From: an uncultured Paracoccaceae bacterium
GTDB lineage: Bacteria > Pseudomonadota > Alphaproteobacteria > Rhodobacterales > Rhodobacteraceae
DNA length: 64,000 bases
Assembly (NCBI GenBank): GCA_951812615.1
Contig: CATOSU010000002.1
Coordinates: forward strand, 1,550,001 to 1,614,000
Direction: 5' to 3'
Shown: one piece after another, positions 9,573 through 21,187 of the stretch
How positions within the stretch are numbered: position 1 is the stretch's first letter
Layout: every line of letters begins with the position of its first letter
Position numbers and translations under genes: made by a program
Notes under the pieces: generated by a model
Seen by the model: only the letters and a program-made list of their open reading frames with translations
Told to the model about the DNA's origin: nothing
Databases searched by the model: none

Positions 9573-9639
9573 TGATGCCACCTCAAAGAAAAACCGGACA
9601 AAAACCGGAAAAATACACCGATTCCGCCACATCTGACCG

Positions 9640-9671
9640 CTTGCAGCCCCATAGTGCGCTTCTTATATACG
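9640..9671 (+). promoter_or_regulatory. Candidate sigma-32 heat-shock promoter of dnaK
   Basis: CTTG at 9640-9643 is followed after 18 bases by CTTATATACG at 9662-9671, which fits the alphaproteobacterial RpoH -10 consensus CYTATNTNNG exactly; the usual spacing is about 17. It lies 110 bases before the dnaK start in the alkB-dnaK divergent region. This is a motif match, not a mapped start. Confidence 0.6.
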
Positions 9672-9780
9672 CCGAGACGCGCAGGGCCGACCCAGGTCTT
9701 GTGCAAACGTAATCGGGGCCGGAATGCCAAAACGGGTTTCTGCCTCGTGGCATCGCCTTAATGTGAAAGGGATCGAAAAC

Positions 9781-11694
9781 ATGAGCAAAGTTATCGGTAT
9801 CGACCTCGGCACCACCAACAGCTGCGTCGCAATCATGGACGGCAGCCAGCCGAAGGTCATTGAAAACTCTGAAGGGGCCCGCACGACCCCGTCTATCGTT
9901 GCATTTACCGACGAGGAACGTCTGGTCGGCCAGCCGGCAAAACGCCAGGCCGTTACGAACCCGTCGAACACCGTGTTTGGTGTCAAGCGCCTGATCGGGC
10001 GCCGGTTCGACGATGCGCATCTTGCCAAGGACAAAAAGAACCTGCCGTACACCGTGATTGACGGCGGCAATGGCGACGCGTGGGTCGAAGCGAAATCCGA
10101 GACCTATTCGCCGTCGCAGATTTCCGCGTTCATCCTGGGCAAGATGAAAGAAACCGCCGAGAGCTATCTGGGCGAGGACGTGACGCAGGCGGTGATCACC
10201 GTACCAGCCTATTTCAACGACGCGCAGCGTCAGGCCACCAAGGATGCCGGCAAGATTGCCGGTCTGGAAGTGCTGCGGATCATCAACGAACCGACCGCGG
10301 CCGCGCTGGCCTATGGTCTGGACAAGGAACAGACCCAGACGATCGCGGTTTATGACCTCGGCGGCGGCACCTTCGACGTGACCATTCTGGAAATCGATGA
10401 CGGCCTCTTTGAAGTGAAGTCCACCAACGGGGACACGTTCCTGGGTGGTGAAGATTTCGACATGCGGATCGTCAACTATCTGGCTGGCGAGTTCAAAAAG
10501 GAAAACGGCGTCGATCTGACCAAGGACAAGATGGCGCTGCAGCGGCTCAAGGAAGCCGCCGAAAAGGCCAAGATCGAATTGTCTTCAGCCAGCCAGACCG
10601 AGATCAACCAGCCGTTCATCTCGATGGACCCCAATGGCGGTCAGCCGCTGCACATGGTCATGAAGCTGACCCGGGCCAAGCTGGAATCGCTGGTGGGTGA
10701 CCTGATCAAGAAGTCGATGGACCCGTGCAAGGCGGCCCTGAAGGATGCCGGTATTTCCGCGTCCGACGTGGACGAGGTTGTTCTGGTCGGCGGTATGACC
10801 CGGATGCCGAAAGTTCTGGAAGAAGTGACCAAGTTCTTCGGCAAGGAGCCGCACAAGGGTGTGAACCCGGACGAGGTGGTTGCCATGGGTGCGGCCATTC
10901 AGGCCGGTGTTCTGCAGGGTGACGTCAAGGACGTGGTTCTGCTGGACGTGACGCCGCTGTCGCTGGGTATCGAGACGCTGGGTGGCGTGTTCACCCGCCT
11001 GATCGACCGCAACACCACGATCCCGACGAAAAAGAGCCAGATCTTCTCGACCGCGGAAGACAATCAGAACGCCGTGACCATCCGGGTGTTCCAGGGTGAA
11101 CGCGAAATGGCCAGCGACAACAAGCTGCTGGGCCAGTTCAACCTTGAGAACATTCCACCGGCCCCGCGCGGTATGCCGCAGATCGAAGTGACCTTTGACA
11201 TCGACGCCAACGGCATCGTGTCGGTCGGCGCCATGGACAAGGGCACCGGCAAGGAACAGAAGATCACCATTCAGGCCTCGGGTGGTCTGTCGGATGACGA
11301 CATCGAACAGATGGTCAAGGACGCCGAGGAGAACGCCGAAGCCGACCGCGAACGCCGCGAGCTGGTCGAAGCCAAGAACCAGGCGGAGAGCCTCATCCAT
11401 TCGACCGAGAAGTCGATGGAAGAGCATGCCGACAAGGTCGACCCGACCACGATCGAGGCGATCGAGCTGGCCATTGCCGCGCTGAAGGACGATCTGGAGA
11501 AAGAAGATGCAAACGCCGACAAGATCAAGTCGGGCATCCAGAACGTGACCGAGGCGGCGATGAAGCTGGGCGAGGCGATCTACAAGGCCAGCCAGGAAGA
11601 AAGCGACGGCGAGCCGGAACCGGCGGATGTCGGCGGTGAAGACGACATTGTCGATGCTGAGTTCGAAGATCTCGACGACGACAAGCGGGCCTGA
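9781..11694 (+). CDS. dnaK: Chaperone DnaK (Hsp70)
   Basis: 637 aa cytoplasmic ATP-dependent chaperone. The nucleotide-binding domain starts with [15 protein letters not shown] and contains [35 protein letters not shown] and [12 protein letters not shown]. The substrate-binding domain begins around residue 390 ([17 protein letters not shown]). The C-terminal lid ends in an acidic tail, [14 protein letters not shown] 9781 is the family start; upstream in-frame codons are leader. dnaJ follows 76 bases later with a hairpin in the gap, an arrangement common in alphaproteobacteria. Heat-shock control is suggested by the promoter candidate at 9640. Confidence 0.98.
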   Translation: MSKVIGIDLGTTNSCVAIMDGSQPKVIENSEGARTTPSIVAFTDEERLVGQPAKRQAVTNPSNTVFGVKRLIGRRFDDAHLAKDKKNLPYTVIDGGNGDAWVEAKSETYSPSQISAFILGKMKETAESYLGEDVTQAVITVPAYFNDAQRQATKDAGKIAGLEVLRIINEPTAAALAYGLDKEQTQTIAVYDLGGGTFDVTILEIDDGLFEVKSTNGDTFLGGEDFDMRIVNYLAGEFKKENGVDLTKDKMALQRLKEAAEKAKIELSSASQTEINQPFISMDPNGGQPLHMVMKLTRAKLESLVGDLIKKSMDPCKAALKDAGISASDVDEVVLVGGMTRMPKVLEEVTKFFGKEPHKGVNPDEVVAMGAAIQAGVLQGDVKDVVLLDVTPLSLGIETLGGVFTRLIDRNTTIPTKKSQIFSTAEDNQNAVTIRVFQGEREMASDNKLLGQFNLENIPPAPRGMPQIEVTFDIDANGIVSVGAMDKGTGKEQKITIQASGGLSDDDIEQMVKDAEENAEADRERRELVEAKNQAESLIHSTEKSMEEHADKVDPTTIEAIELAIAALKDDLEKEDANADKIKSGIQNVTEAAMKLGEAIYKASQEESDGEPEPADVGGEDDIVDAEFEDLDDDKRA

Positions 11695-11715
11695 GGCGTA
11701 GTCCGGGACAAAACA

Positions 11716-11742
11716 TGGCCGGTCCGCGCATTGGGCCGGCCA
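11716..11742 (+). terminator. dnaK-dnaJ intergenic hairpin (possible attenuator)
   Basis: TGGCCGG at 11716-11722 pairs with CCGGCCA at 11736-11742 across a 13-base loop and is followed by AATTTGTT. The hairpin lies between dnaK and dnaJ, where partial termination or mRNA processing would make DnaK more abundant than DnaJ. It is not a strong intrinsic terminator because the T run is short and broken. Confidence 0.5.
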
Positions 11743-11770
11743 AATTTGTTCCGGTAGAGGGGTAATCTTC

Positions 11771-12916
11771 ATGTCGAAACGTGATTTCTACGAGGTGCTC
11801 GGCGTCTCGCGCGACGCGTCGGCAGACGAGATCAAGAAAGCCTACCGTCGCAAGGCCAAGGACCTGCACCCGGATCGCAACGCGGACAATCCTGATGCCG
11901 AATCCCAGTTCAAGGAAGCCAACGAAGCTTACGAGGTTCTGAAGGACGGGGAAAAGAAGGCGGCCTATGACCGCTTTGGCCATGCCGCCTTTGAAGGCGG
12001 CATGGGCGGCGGCGGCCGGGGTCCCGGCATGGGCGGCGGAAACGCGGATTTCTCCAGCGCCTTTTCCGATGTGTTCGACGACCTGTTCGGTGATTTCATG
12101 GGCGGTGGCCGCGGTGGCGGGCGCCGGGCATCGCGCGGGTCGGACCTGCGCTATAACCTGCGGGTTTCGCTGGAGGATGCGTTTTCCGGCGTCCAGAAGA
12201 GCATCAAGGTGCCGACGGCGGTGGCCTGTTCGTCCTGCAATGGGTCGGGCGCCGAGGGCGGGGCAGAGCCGACGTCCTGTCCGACCTGTTCGGGCATGGG
12301 CAAAGTGCGGGCGCAGCAGGGCTTTTTCACGGTCGAGCGGACGTGTCCGACCTGTTCGGGGCTGGGTCAGATCATCGACAACCCGTGCGGATCCTGCGGT
12401 GGTCAGGGGCGGGTGGAACGTGACCGCGCGCTGAACGTCAACATTCCCGCCGGTGTTGAGACCGGCACGCGCATTCGTCTGGCCGGCGAGGGCGAAGCGG
12501 GGATGCGGGGCGGGCCTCCGGGCGATCTCTACATCTTTGTCGAAGTGAACAAGCACGACATTTTCGAGCGCGACAGCATCAACATCTATTGCCGCGTTCC
12601 CGTGAGCATGGCCAAGGCGGCGCTGGGCGGGTCCATCGAGGTGCCGACCATTGATGGCGGCCGTGGCCGGATCCAGATCCCGTCCGGCAGCCAGTCGGGC
12701 CGGCAGATGCGGCTGCGCGGCAAGGGCATGCCGGCCCTGCGCGGCGGCAGTGTCGGCGACATGTTCATCGAACTGGCGGTTGAAACACCGGTCAACCTGA
12801 CGGCGCGCCAGAAAGAGTTGCTGAAGGAATTCGAAGATCTCGGGGACAACAACAACCCGGAAACGAAATCCTTCTTTTCCTCGGTCAAGTCGTTCTGGGA
12901 CGGCATCAAGGGGTAA
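11771..12916 (+). CDS. dnaJ: Chaperone DnaJ (Hsp40)
   Basis: 381 aa co-chaperone that delivers substrates to DnaK and stimulates its ATPase. The J domain ([20 protein letters not shown]) carries the HPD motif in [11 protein letters not shown]. It is followed by a Gly/Phe-rich linker ([15 protein letters not shown]), then four zinc-finger repeats ([42 protein letters not shown]) and the C-terminal peptide-binding domains. Length and domain order match type I DnaJ. It is downstream of dnaK on the same strand and probably in the same heat-shock operon. Confidence 0.98.
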   Translation: MSKRDFYEVLGVSRDASADEIKKAYRRKAKDLHPDRNADNPDAESQFKEANEAYEVLKDGEKKAAYDRFGHAAFEGGMGGGGRGPGMGGGNADFSSAFSDVFDDLFGDFMGGGRGGGRRASRGSDLRYNLRVSLEDAFSGVQKSIKVPTAVACSSCNGSGAEGGAEPTSCPTCSGMGKVRAQQGFFTVERTCPTCSGLGQIIDNPCGSCGGQGRVERDRALNVNIPAGVETGTRIRLAGEGEAGMRGGPPGDLYIFVEVNKHDIFERDSINIYCRVPVSMAKAALGGSIEVPTIDGGRGRIQIPSGSQSGRQMRLRGKGMPALRGGSVGDMFIELAVETPVNLTARQKELLKEFEDLGDNNNPETKSFFSSVKSFWDGIKG

Positions 12917-12936
12917 CGAAGACGGCGCTGCGGCGT

Positions 12937-12986
12937 CGTTTTCTTTGAAAGAAAACGGGACGGAAACTTTGAAAGTTTCCGTCCCG
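12937..12986. repeat. Tandem perfect palindromes with TTTGAAA core
   Basis: Two back-to-back palindromes follow dnaJ. At 12937-12957 the arms are CGTTTTCTTT and AAAGAAAACG around a central G. At 12956-12986, 15-base arms starting CGGGACGGAAACTTT surround a central G. The first unit recurs at 22319-22341 after dnaN with the same arm sequence. They may act as dnaJ terminators, but their perfection and recurrence point to a dispersed repeat family. Confidence 0.8.
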
Positions 12987-13027
12987 GAATTTCTCAAACT
13001 CCGTCTGCGCCCCGGATCTTCCCTGTG

Positions 13028-13042
13028 TTAACCAATCCTAAA
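13028..13042. promoter_or_regulatory. Possible CtrA binding site before radC
   Basis: TTAA at 13028-13031, seven bases (CCAATCC), then TAAA at 13039-13042: seven of eight positions match the CtrA full site TTAA-N7-TTAA, with the first half extended as TTAACCA. It lies 18 bases before the radC start. It is a single motif match and therefore tentative. Confidence 0.4.
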
Positions 13043-13060
13043 CCCTGACCGGTTCAACCT

Positions 13061-13822
13061 GTGGCCATGTCACAGCACATGTTTCAGGAAGCACCTTCTC
13101 TGTTTGCACCAGACGAAGCTCCGGCTGTCCCGCTGCCGTCCGGTAAAACGCCCTCTTACATCGCCGATCATCGCCGGCGGTTGCGCGACCGCTTCATGGC
13201 CGGCGGCGCCGGGGCGATGCCGGATTACGAACTGCTCGAGCTGGTCCTGTTCCGTTCGATCCCGCGCCGGGATGTCAAACCGCTGGCGCGTGCCCTGCTG
13301 GACCGCTTCGGCGATTTTAACCATGTGCTCTCCGACACTCCGGCCCGTTTGGCCGATATCGACGGAATCGGCCCGGCGACGATCACCGATCTCAAGATTG
13401 TGGAGGCCGCCGCGCATCGGCTGGCCCGGTCCAAGGTGTTGAAACGTCCGGTGATTTCCAGCTGGGACGCGGTGCTGGACTATTGCCGGACGGCGATGGC
13501 GCATCGCGAAACCGAGCAATTCCGGGTGCTGTTTCTGGACCGCAAGAACACGCTGATCGCGGATGAAGAACAGGGCCATGGCACCGTGGATCATGTCCCG
13601 GTTTATCCGCGCGAGATTGTCAAACGGGCGCTGGAACTGAATGCGTCCGCGCTGATCCTTGTTCACAATCATCCGTCCGGGGATCCCACGCCGTCGCAAT
13701 CGGATATCGACATGACCGGTCAGGTCGAGGCCGCCTGCGGGGCGCTGAATCTGAACCTGCATGACCATCTGGTGATCGGCAAATCGGGTGAGCTCAGCTT
13801 TCGGGCGCAGGGGTATTTGTGA
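13061..13822 (+). CDS. radC: RadC/MPN-domain (JAB) protein
   Basis: 253 aa (GTG 13061; ATG 13067 two codons later is equally likely). An N-terminal helix-hairpin-helix region (DIDGIGPATITDLKIVEAA) precedes a C-terminal JAB/MPN metalloprotease-like fold with the zinc-binding HNHPSGDPTPSQSDIDMT motif. RadC proteins were named for DNA repair, but their biochemical role is unsettled; in several alphaproteobacteria the gene travels with competence or SOS functions. It is monocistronic here, between dnaJ and the convergent bisC-like gene. A CtrA-like site lies just upstream. Confidence 0.9.
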   Translation: MAMSQHMFQEAPSLFAPDEAPAVPLPSGKTPSYIADHRRRLRDRFMAGGAGAMPDYELLELVLFRSIPRRDVKPLARALLDRFGDFNHVLSDTPARLADIDGIGPATITDLKIVEAAAHRLARSKVLKRPVISSWDAVLDYCRTAMAHRETEQFRVLFLDRKNTLIADEEQGHGTVDHVPVYPREIVKRALELNASALILVHNHPSGDPTPSQSDIDMTGQVEAACGALNLNLHDHLVIGKSGELSFRAQGYL

Positions 13823-13879
13823 CGGTGGGCGGACGATGCGTTGCCGGGGGCGAGCGTGTCACATTGCGGATGAACGCGG

Positions 13880-16210
13880 TCAGTTGTCCTGCGGTCCGGG
13901 CCGGTGAATGACCGGCGGGTCATGTGCGGTCACGGCCGGCACTGTCTGGTCGAACCGTTCGATCTGAACGAGGCATGTATGTGCCGACGGCCCCTGTGCG
14001 AGGCGTGACGTGCCCTTGTCGCGGGTCAGAACGTTGGGGTTGCCATGTTTGCACAGGCTGGCCGGGTCCGTCGGGTCGACCGGGTCGTACCATGCACCGG
14101 TGCTCATCTGCGCCACGCCGCGGCGGACGCCATCGGTTATCACCGCCCCGCCCAGACAGGCGCCGCGGGTGTTGAACACGCGCACGATGTCACCGTCGGC
14201 AATGCCACGCGCCTGCGCGTCCGAGGGGTGCAGCAGCACCGGCTCGCGCCCCTGAACCTTGGCAGACCGGCAATGGCCACCGTGGTCCAGCTGTGAATGC
14301 AGCTTTTCCTTTGGCTGGTTTGAGATCAGGTGCAGCGGTTGCCCGGGACCGGCGTTGCCGAGCCATTCATATGGTTCGCGCCAGACCGGGTGGCCCGGGC
14401 AGTCGTCGTAGCCGAAGCCGGCGACGGTTTCCGAGAAGATCTCGATCCGGCCGCTGGGTGTCGATAGCGGGTTTGCGACCGGGTCGGCGCGAAACGCGCT
14501 GAGCATGATCAGGGGCTCGGCGGGATCGGCGACCCGGAACCAGCCGGTTTTCAGAAACGACTGATAATCCGGAATGTCGATCCCGGCGGCGGCGGAGCGG
14601 CTGCGCGTCTGGTCATAGATCCACTGGCGCCATTCCGCCTGATCGCGGCCTTCGGAGAAGCGGGTCTCCAGCCCCATTTCGCGGGCGATGCCGCGGAAGA
14701 TATCAAAATCGTCGCGGGCCTGGCCGAAGGGTTCGGTCAGTTTTGCCATCGAGACCACGTAGGGATCGCGCGGGGTCAGCGCGATGTCCTGCCGTTCCAG
14801 CGGCGTTGTGCAGGGCAGAACGATATCGGCATGTTTGGCCAGCGCGTTCCAGCACCATTCGTTCACGATGACGGTGTCCGGCTTTTGCCAGGCCTGCCGC
14901 ATCCGGTTCAGGTCCTGATGGTGATGGAACGGATTGCCGCCGGCCCAGTACACGACGCGGATATCGGGGTATTCGTAGCGGGCGCCGTCGAAATCGAATG
15001 CTGCGCCGGGGTTCAGCAACAGATCGCTGATCCGTGCCACGGGAATGAAATTGTCCACGGCGTTTTGCGATTGCGGGACGGAGGCGCCGGGCAGTGCGGT
15101 GAACTGTCCGCCGATATAGTTCATGGCGCTGTAGCCAAAACCGAAACCGCCGCCGGGCAGCCCGATCTGCCCCAGCATCGCGGCCAGCGCGATCGCCGCC
15201 CAGAACGGTTGTTCGCCGTGGTCCTGACGCGTCAGCGACCAGCTGACGGAAATCATCGTTCGCCCGGCTGCCATGCGCCGGGCCAGCGCCCGGATCGTGT
15301 CCGCCGGTATTTCGCTGATCGCGGCGGCCCAGTCGGCGTCTTTTGCGATGCCGTCGGTTTCGCCGGTCAGGTAGGGCAGGAAGCGTTCGAACCCCACGGT
15401 ATAACGGTTCAGGAAATCGTGGTCGGTCAGACCTTCGGTGTGCAGGGTATGGGCCAGCCCCAGCATGATGGCCACGTCGGTGTTTGGCCGTGCAGCGAGC
15501 CAGTCGCCCTGTATTTCGTCCAGCAGGTCGGCCCGCAGCGGGCTGATGTTGACGAAGTGAATGCCGGCCTTGCCGGCGGCCCGGAGCCCGGCCCGTTGAT
15601 AATGCCGGCCGGTACCGCCCTGAGAGATCTGTCCGTTCTTGAGCGGGACGCCGCCAAAACAGACAAAGAGTTCGGTGTTGTCGCGGATGGAGTCCCAGCT
15701 GGTGCAGGTGTCGAGATAGGCGCGAAAGCTGCCCAGAATGTGCGGGACCATCGCCTCGGCCGCGGCAAAGCTGTAGGTGAATTTCGATCGTGTGTACCCG
15801 CCGGCGCAGTTCAGGAAGCGGTGCAGCTGGCTCTGGGCATGGTGAAACCGGCCGGCGCTGGCCCAGCCGTAGGAGCCGCCATAGATGGCCTGATTGCCGA
15901 ATTCCCGGCGCACCCGGTTCAGTTCGCCGGCGACAAGCGCGTTGGCCTTGTCCCAGCTGACCTGCACGAACGGGTCCGCGCCGCGCAGGTCGGTGCGGCT
16001 GCCCGGCCCGTGTTCGAGCCAGCTTTGGCGCACCATTGGCGCGTCCACCCGGGTTGGGCCGTCCTGAACATCCAGAATGCCCGGCCCGATCGGCGACGGG
16101 TCGGGGTCTTCTTCGAATGGCAAAAGCTCCTGCACGCGGCCGTTGCTGACGCGCGCGCGGTAGGTGCCCCAATGCGAGCTGGTCAGAGGCAGATCGTCAT
16201 GTACGGTCAT
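13880..16210 (-). CDS. Molybdopterin S/N-oxide reductase (biotin sulfoxide reductase-like)
   Basis: 776 aa member of the DMSO/TMAO/biotin-sulfoxide reductase branch. It lacks an N-terminal Fe-S Cys motif and a Tat signal, as in cytoplasmic BisC. The segment GGSYGWASAGRFHHAQSQLH matches the region carrying the serine that ligates molybdenum in DMSO reductase. Further cofactor-binding stretches are VYWAGGNPFHHHQDLNR, ADIVLPCTTPLERQDIA and HLISNQPKEKLHSQLDHG. It probably reduces a methionine, biotin or other sulfoxide, or an N-oxide, in the cytoplasm; substrate is not predictable. ATG 16210 gives the family-like start MTVHDDLPLTSSHWG. The gene stands alone between radC (convergent) and the nudix gene (divergent). 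Confidence 0.88.
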   Translation of the reverse strand: MTVHDDLPLTSSHWGTYRARVSNGRVQELLPFEEDPDPSPIGPGILDVQDGPTRVDAPMVRQSWLEHGPGSRTDLRGADPFVQVSWDKANALVAGELNRVRREFGNQAIYGGSYGWASAGRFHHAQSQLHRFLNCAGGYTRSKFTYSFAAAEAMVPHILGSFRAYLDTCTSWDSIRDNTELFVCFGGVPLKNGQISQGGTGRHYQRAGLRAAGKAGIHFVNISPLRADLLDEIQGDWLAARPNTDVAIMLGLAHTLHTEGLTDHDFLNRYTVGFERFLPYLTGETDGIAKDADWAAAISEIPADTIRALARRMAAGRTMISVSWSLTRQDHGEQPFWAAIALAAMLGQIGLPGGGFGFGYSAMNYIGGQFTALPGASVPQSQNAVDNFIPVARISDLLLNPGAAFDFDGARYEYPDIRVVYWAGGNPFHHHQDLNRMRQAWQKPDTVIVNEWCWNALAKHADIVLPCTTPLERQDIALTPRDPYVVSMAKLTEPFGQARDDFDIFRGIAREMGLETRFSEGRDQAEWRQWIYDQTRSRSAAAGIDIPDYQSFLKTGWFRVADPAEPLIMLSAFRADPVANPLSTPSGRIEIFSETVAGFGYDDCPGHPVWREPYEWLGNAGPGQPLHLISNQPKEKLHSQLDHGGHCRSAKVQGREPVLLHPSDAQARGIADGDIVRVFNTRGACLGGAVITDGVRRGVAQMSTGAWYDPVDPTDPASLCKHGNPNVLTRDKGTSRLAQGPSAHTCLVQIERFDQTVPAVTAHDPPVIHRPGPQDN

Positions 16211-16363
16211 TCGAGAGGTACCCCGGTGTATTGCCCCTGCCCGCCGCCGGGGGCCATATTCGCGCCTGCCACAATGCCGGTCGCGGCCGGTCGCGGCAAG
16301 TCGCGCGTTTCGGTGCGGGTCTGAGGGTCGCGATCCTGCCGGGCTTGCCACCGGCCCCGGCAG

Positions 16364-17050
16364 ATGAGAGGGGTAGGGAGCCGGAACGCACGGAATTCTT
16401 GGAGCGATCGTCCATTGCAGCCATACCTGTTCAACGCGGAATTGCGGTCCCGGATCCGGGGCAATCTGGATGGGTTTGCCATGCAGCAGATGGAACAGGG
16501 CGGGCTGCGCGAGGCCGCGGTTGCCATTGTTGTGACCGAAAGCGCTGAGGCCGGTCAGGCCAGTGTCCTGATGACCCTGAGGCCGCGTCAGCTGGGGCGC
16601 CACGGTGGGCAATACGCGTTACCGGGTGGCCGTCTGGATGAAGGCGAGGGTGACGACGATGCCGCGCGCCGGGAACTGCACGAGGAGCTTGGGCTCGAAC
16701 TCGGGCAGGGCGACATTCTGGGACGGCTCGATCCGTTTCCGACCCGGTCGGGTTTCCGGGTCTCACCGATTGTGATGTGGGCCGGCGGCGAGGTTGACCT
16801 GCGGCCGGATCCTTCGGAGGTGGCGGAGGTATTCCATCTGCCTTTGGCCGAGCTTGACAGCCCTGATATTCCAAGGCTGGAGAAAAGCGAAAACAGCGAA
16901 CATCCCGTGTTGTCGGCCTATTTTCCGACGCTTGGGCATTACATGTTCGCCCCCACGGCGGCGATCCTGTTTCAGTTCAGAGAGATCGCGCTGCGCGGGA
17001 AAACAACGCGTGTTTCGCATTTTGACCAGCCGACCTTTGCGTGGAAGTAG
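16364..17050 (+). CDS. NudL-type Nudix hydrolase (probable CoA diphosphatase)
   Basis: 228 aa from ATG 16364, but a TTG at 16415 with GGAG ten bases upstream gives a 211 aa protein that starts nearer the conserved region and may be the true start. The Nudix box GGRLDEGEGDDDAARRELHE continues EELGL and carries the catalytic glutamates. The preceding LMTLRPRQLGRHGGQYALPG fits the extra motif of coenzyme A diphosphatases (UPF0035/NudL). Expected reaction: cleavage of CoA or its derivatives to phosphopantetheine and adenosine 3',5'-bisphosphate. It is divergent from the bisC-like gene. Confidence 0.82.
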   Translation: MRGVGSRNARNSWSDRPLQPYLFNAELRSRIRGNLDGFAMQQMEQGGLREAAVAIVVTESAEAGQASVLMTLRPRQLGRHGGQYALPGGRLDEGEGDDDAARRELHEELGLELGQGDILGRLDPFPTRSGFRVSPIVMWAGGEVDLRPDPSEVAEVFHLPLAELDSPDIPRLEKSENSEHPVLSAYFPTLGHYMFAPTAAILFQFREIALRGKTTRVSHFDQPTFAWK

Positions 17051-17168
17051 GTGTCGGGGAGCCATCGGTTCGGGATCTCCGGGGTGAACGGGCCTGATAT
17101 TGGCATGTGACGCCGGATTGAAGTTGGCTGCATCCTGACGCAATACAGAGGTTCCAGCAGCAAGGAGA

Positions 17169-17525
17169 ATGAACGTGGCAGACATAAAAAGACACGACAC
17201 CGGAAAACGCATGAGCCAGATCGTGGAGCATGGCGACACGATCTATCTGGCGGGACAGGTTGGCACTGCGGGGGCGAGTGTCGCTCAGCAGACGCAGGAT
17301 TGTCTGGACAAGGTCGATGCTTTGCTGGCGCAGGCCGGTTCGGACAAGACCCGGGCGTTGCAGGTGATTATCTGGCTGGACGACATGGCTGATTTCAGCG
17401 AGATGAATGCGGTCTACGACGCATGGGTGCCCGAGGGGCATGCCGCTGCGCGGGCCTGTGGCGAGGCGCGGCTGGCGACCCCGGATTTCAAGGTCGAGTT
17501 TATCGTCACCGCTGCGCGCGCCTGA
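17169..17525 (+). CDS. RidA/YjgF-family protein
   Basis: 118 aa, the usual RidA length. Family signs are the hydrophobic DTIYLAGQVG strand, the central VDALLAQAGSDKTRALQVIIW and the C-terminal ARACGEARLATPDFKVEF, where the arginine that binds the carboxylate of enamine substrates is expected. RidA proteins hydrolyse reactive enamine/imine intermediates released by PLP enzymes. A purine-rich site (AAGGAGA) directly precedes the start. It converges with gyrB across a bidirectional terminator. Confidence 0.88.
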   Translation: MNVADIKRHDTGKRMSQIVEHGDTIYLAGQVGTAGASVAQQTQDCLDKVDALLAQAGSDKTRALQVIIWLDDMADFSEMNAVYDAWVPEGHAAARACGEARLATPDFKVEFIVTAARA

Positions 17526-17542
17526 TAATGGCGGCGACATGA

Positions 17543-17578
17543 AAACGGCCGCCCTGCGGGTGGCAGGCGCGGCCGTTT
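17543..17578. terminator. Bidirectional terminator between ridA and gyrB
   Basis: AAACGGCCGC at 17543-17552 pairs perfectly with GCGGCCGTTT at 17569-17578. The stem is 10 bp with A residues on one side and T residues on the other, so it can work on both strands for the convergent ridA and gyrB genes. Confidence 0.75.
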
Positions 17579-17636
17579 GAGATTTTTCCGGCCTCTGACC
17601 GGGTCTGCCGAGACGGTTTCGTCGTCCGGCAGGTGT

Positions 17637-20054
<2,418 letters not shown>

Positions 20055-20153
20055 TCAGGTCGCCTTTGATATTTTGCCGTTACAATACAAGATATTGAGG
20101 GGTATGTCACGCGATCCCATACATTTTCCGGGTCGGGGCGCGCGCGGTTTCGG

Positions 20154-20774
20154 TCAGGTTGCCGCGATCACCAGACCGACGCCGATCAGGGCGATCCCGG
20201 CCCCGATATTGGTGCGCCGGACGGCTGCCGGTGCGGCAAGGAAACGGCGGATGCGTTCGACGAAGAGGCCCAGCATCAGGTTGCCGGCCAGCGGCACCAC
20301 AAAGCTGGTCGCGCAGATGGCCAGAACGTCCCAGCCGTTGATCCCGGAGAAATCGAAGAACCCGGGCAGGAAGCCCATGTAGAACAGGCTGGCCTTCGGA
20401 TTGGCGGTGACGGCCAGCAGCCCGGCGGTGAACCCGGCCCAGATCCCCGGTCTGCCCAGACCGGTGGCGGAGGTGATGCCCCCGGCCGCGAACCGGATCA
20501 GGCTCAGCCCCATGAGGATCAGGATCACGACCGCCACCCAGCGCAGGATGATCAGGAAATCGGCGTAAACCGTGACCAGTGCGGTGACCCCGAAGATCGC
20601 GACCAGCGACCAGATCACGTCGCCCACGGCCACGCCCAGCCCCAGCGGCCAGACCCCGCCCATGCCATAGGCCAGCGCGCGGGCAATGATGGCCACCCAG
20701 ACCGGTCCCGGCGTGATGAACAGGATGAAGAGGCCGGATGCGTAAAGCGCCAGTTCAACAGCAGTGACGGTCAC
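20154..20774 (-). CDS. LysE-family amino-acid exporter
   Basis: 206 aa inner-membrane protein with about six hydrophobic helices and the N-terminal LysE/RhtB signature LYASGLFILFITPGPVWVAI. Members export amino acids or related metabolites; the substrate cannot be told. It overlaps the upstream VOC gene by 4 bases and the pair is inserted between recF and gyrB. Confidence 0.88.
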   Translation of the reverse strand: MTVTAVELALYASGLFILFITPGPVWVAIIARALAYGMGGVWPLGLGVAVGDVIWSLVAIFGVTALVTVYADFLIILRWVAVVILILMGLSLIRFAAGGITSATGLGRPGIWAGFTAGLLAVTANPKASLFYMGFLPGFFDFSGINGWDVLAICATSFVVPLAGNLMLGLFVERIRRFLAAPAAVRRTNIGAGIALIGVGLVIAAT

Positions 20775-21187
20775 GCCAGCCGGCCGTCATCGTCAAGGCG
20801 CCAGTGCGGGTTGTACGCATATTCCCAGATGTGACCGTCGGGATCGGCCCATGTTCCGGAATACCCGCCCCAGAACACCCGTTCCGGCGGTTTGCACGGG
20901 CTGGCCCCGGCGGCCAGCGCCACGGCAAAGGCGCGGTCCACCTCTGCTTCGGAGGCGAAGTTCTGTGCCAGCGTCGCGGCCCCGGTGCCGAGCGATGCGA
21001 CATCCCGGTTCAGGTCTTCGGCCAGCTTCGCGCGTGCGTAGAGCCCGAATTTCTGCCCGCCGAGATCGAAGAAGGCGACCTCGTCCAGACGGGTTTCGGT
21101 GATCCATCCCAGCGCCTCGTAAAAGGCGACGGACCGGCCGATATCGGACACTGACAGCGTGATCAGGGTGATGCGGTTCGGGGTCAT
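20771..21187 (-). CDS. VOC-superfamily (glyoxalase-like) protein
   Basis: 138 aa with two vicinal-oxygen-chelate half domains. The first starts ITLITLSVSDIGRSVAFYEA and the second ends in WADPDGHIWEYAYNP, where the Glu is a typical metal ligand. Substrate unknown; the family includes glyoxalases, dioxygenases and resistance proteins. ATG 21187 overlaps the recF stop (ATGA) and gives the standard VOC start, so longer forms are unlikely. Its downstream partner is the LysE exporter. Confidence 0.85.
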   Translation of the reverse strand: MTPNRITLITLSVSDIGRSVAFYEALGWITETRLDEVAFFDLGGQKFGLYARAKLAEDLNRDVASLGTGAATLAQNFASEAEVDRAFAVALAAGASPCKPPERVFWGGYSGTWADPDGHIWEYAYNPHWRLDDDGRLA

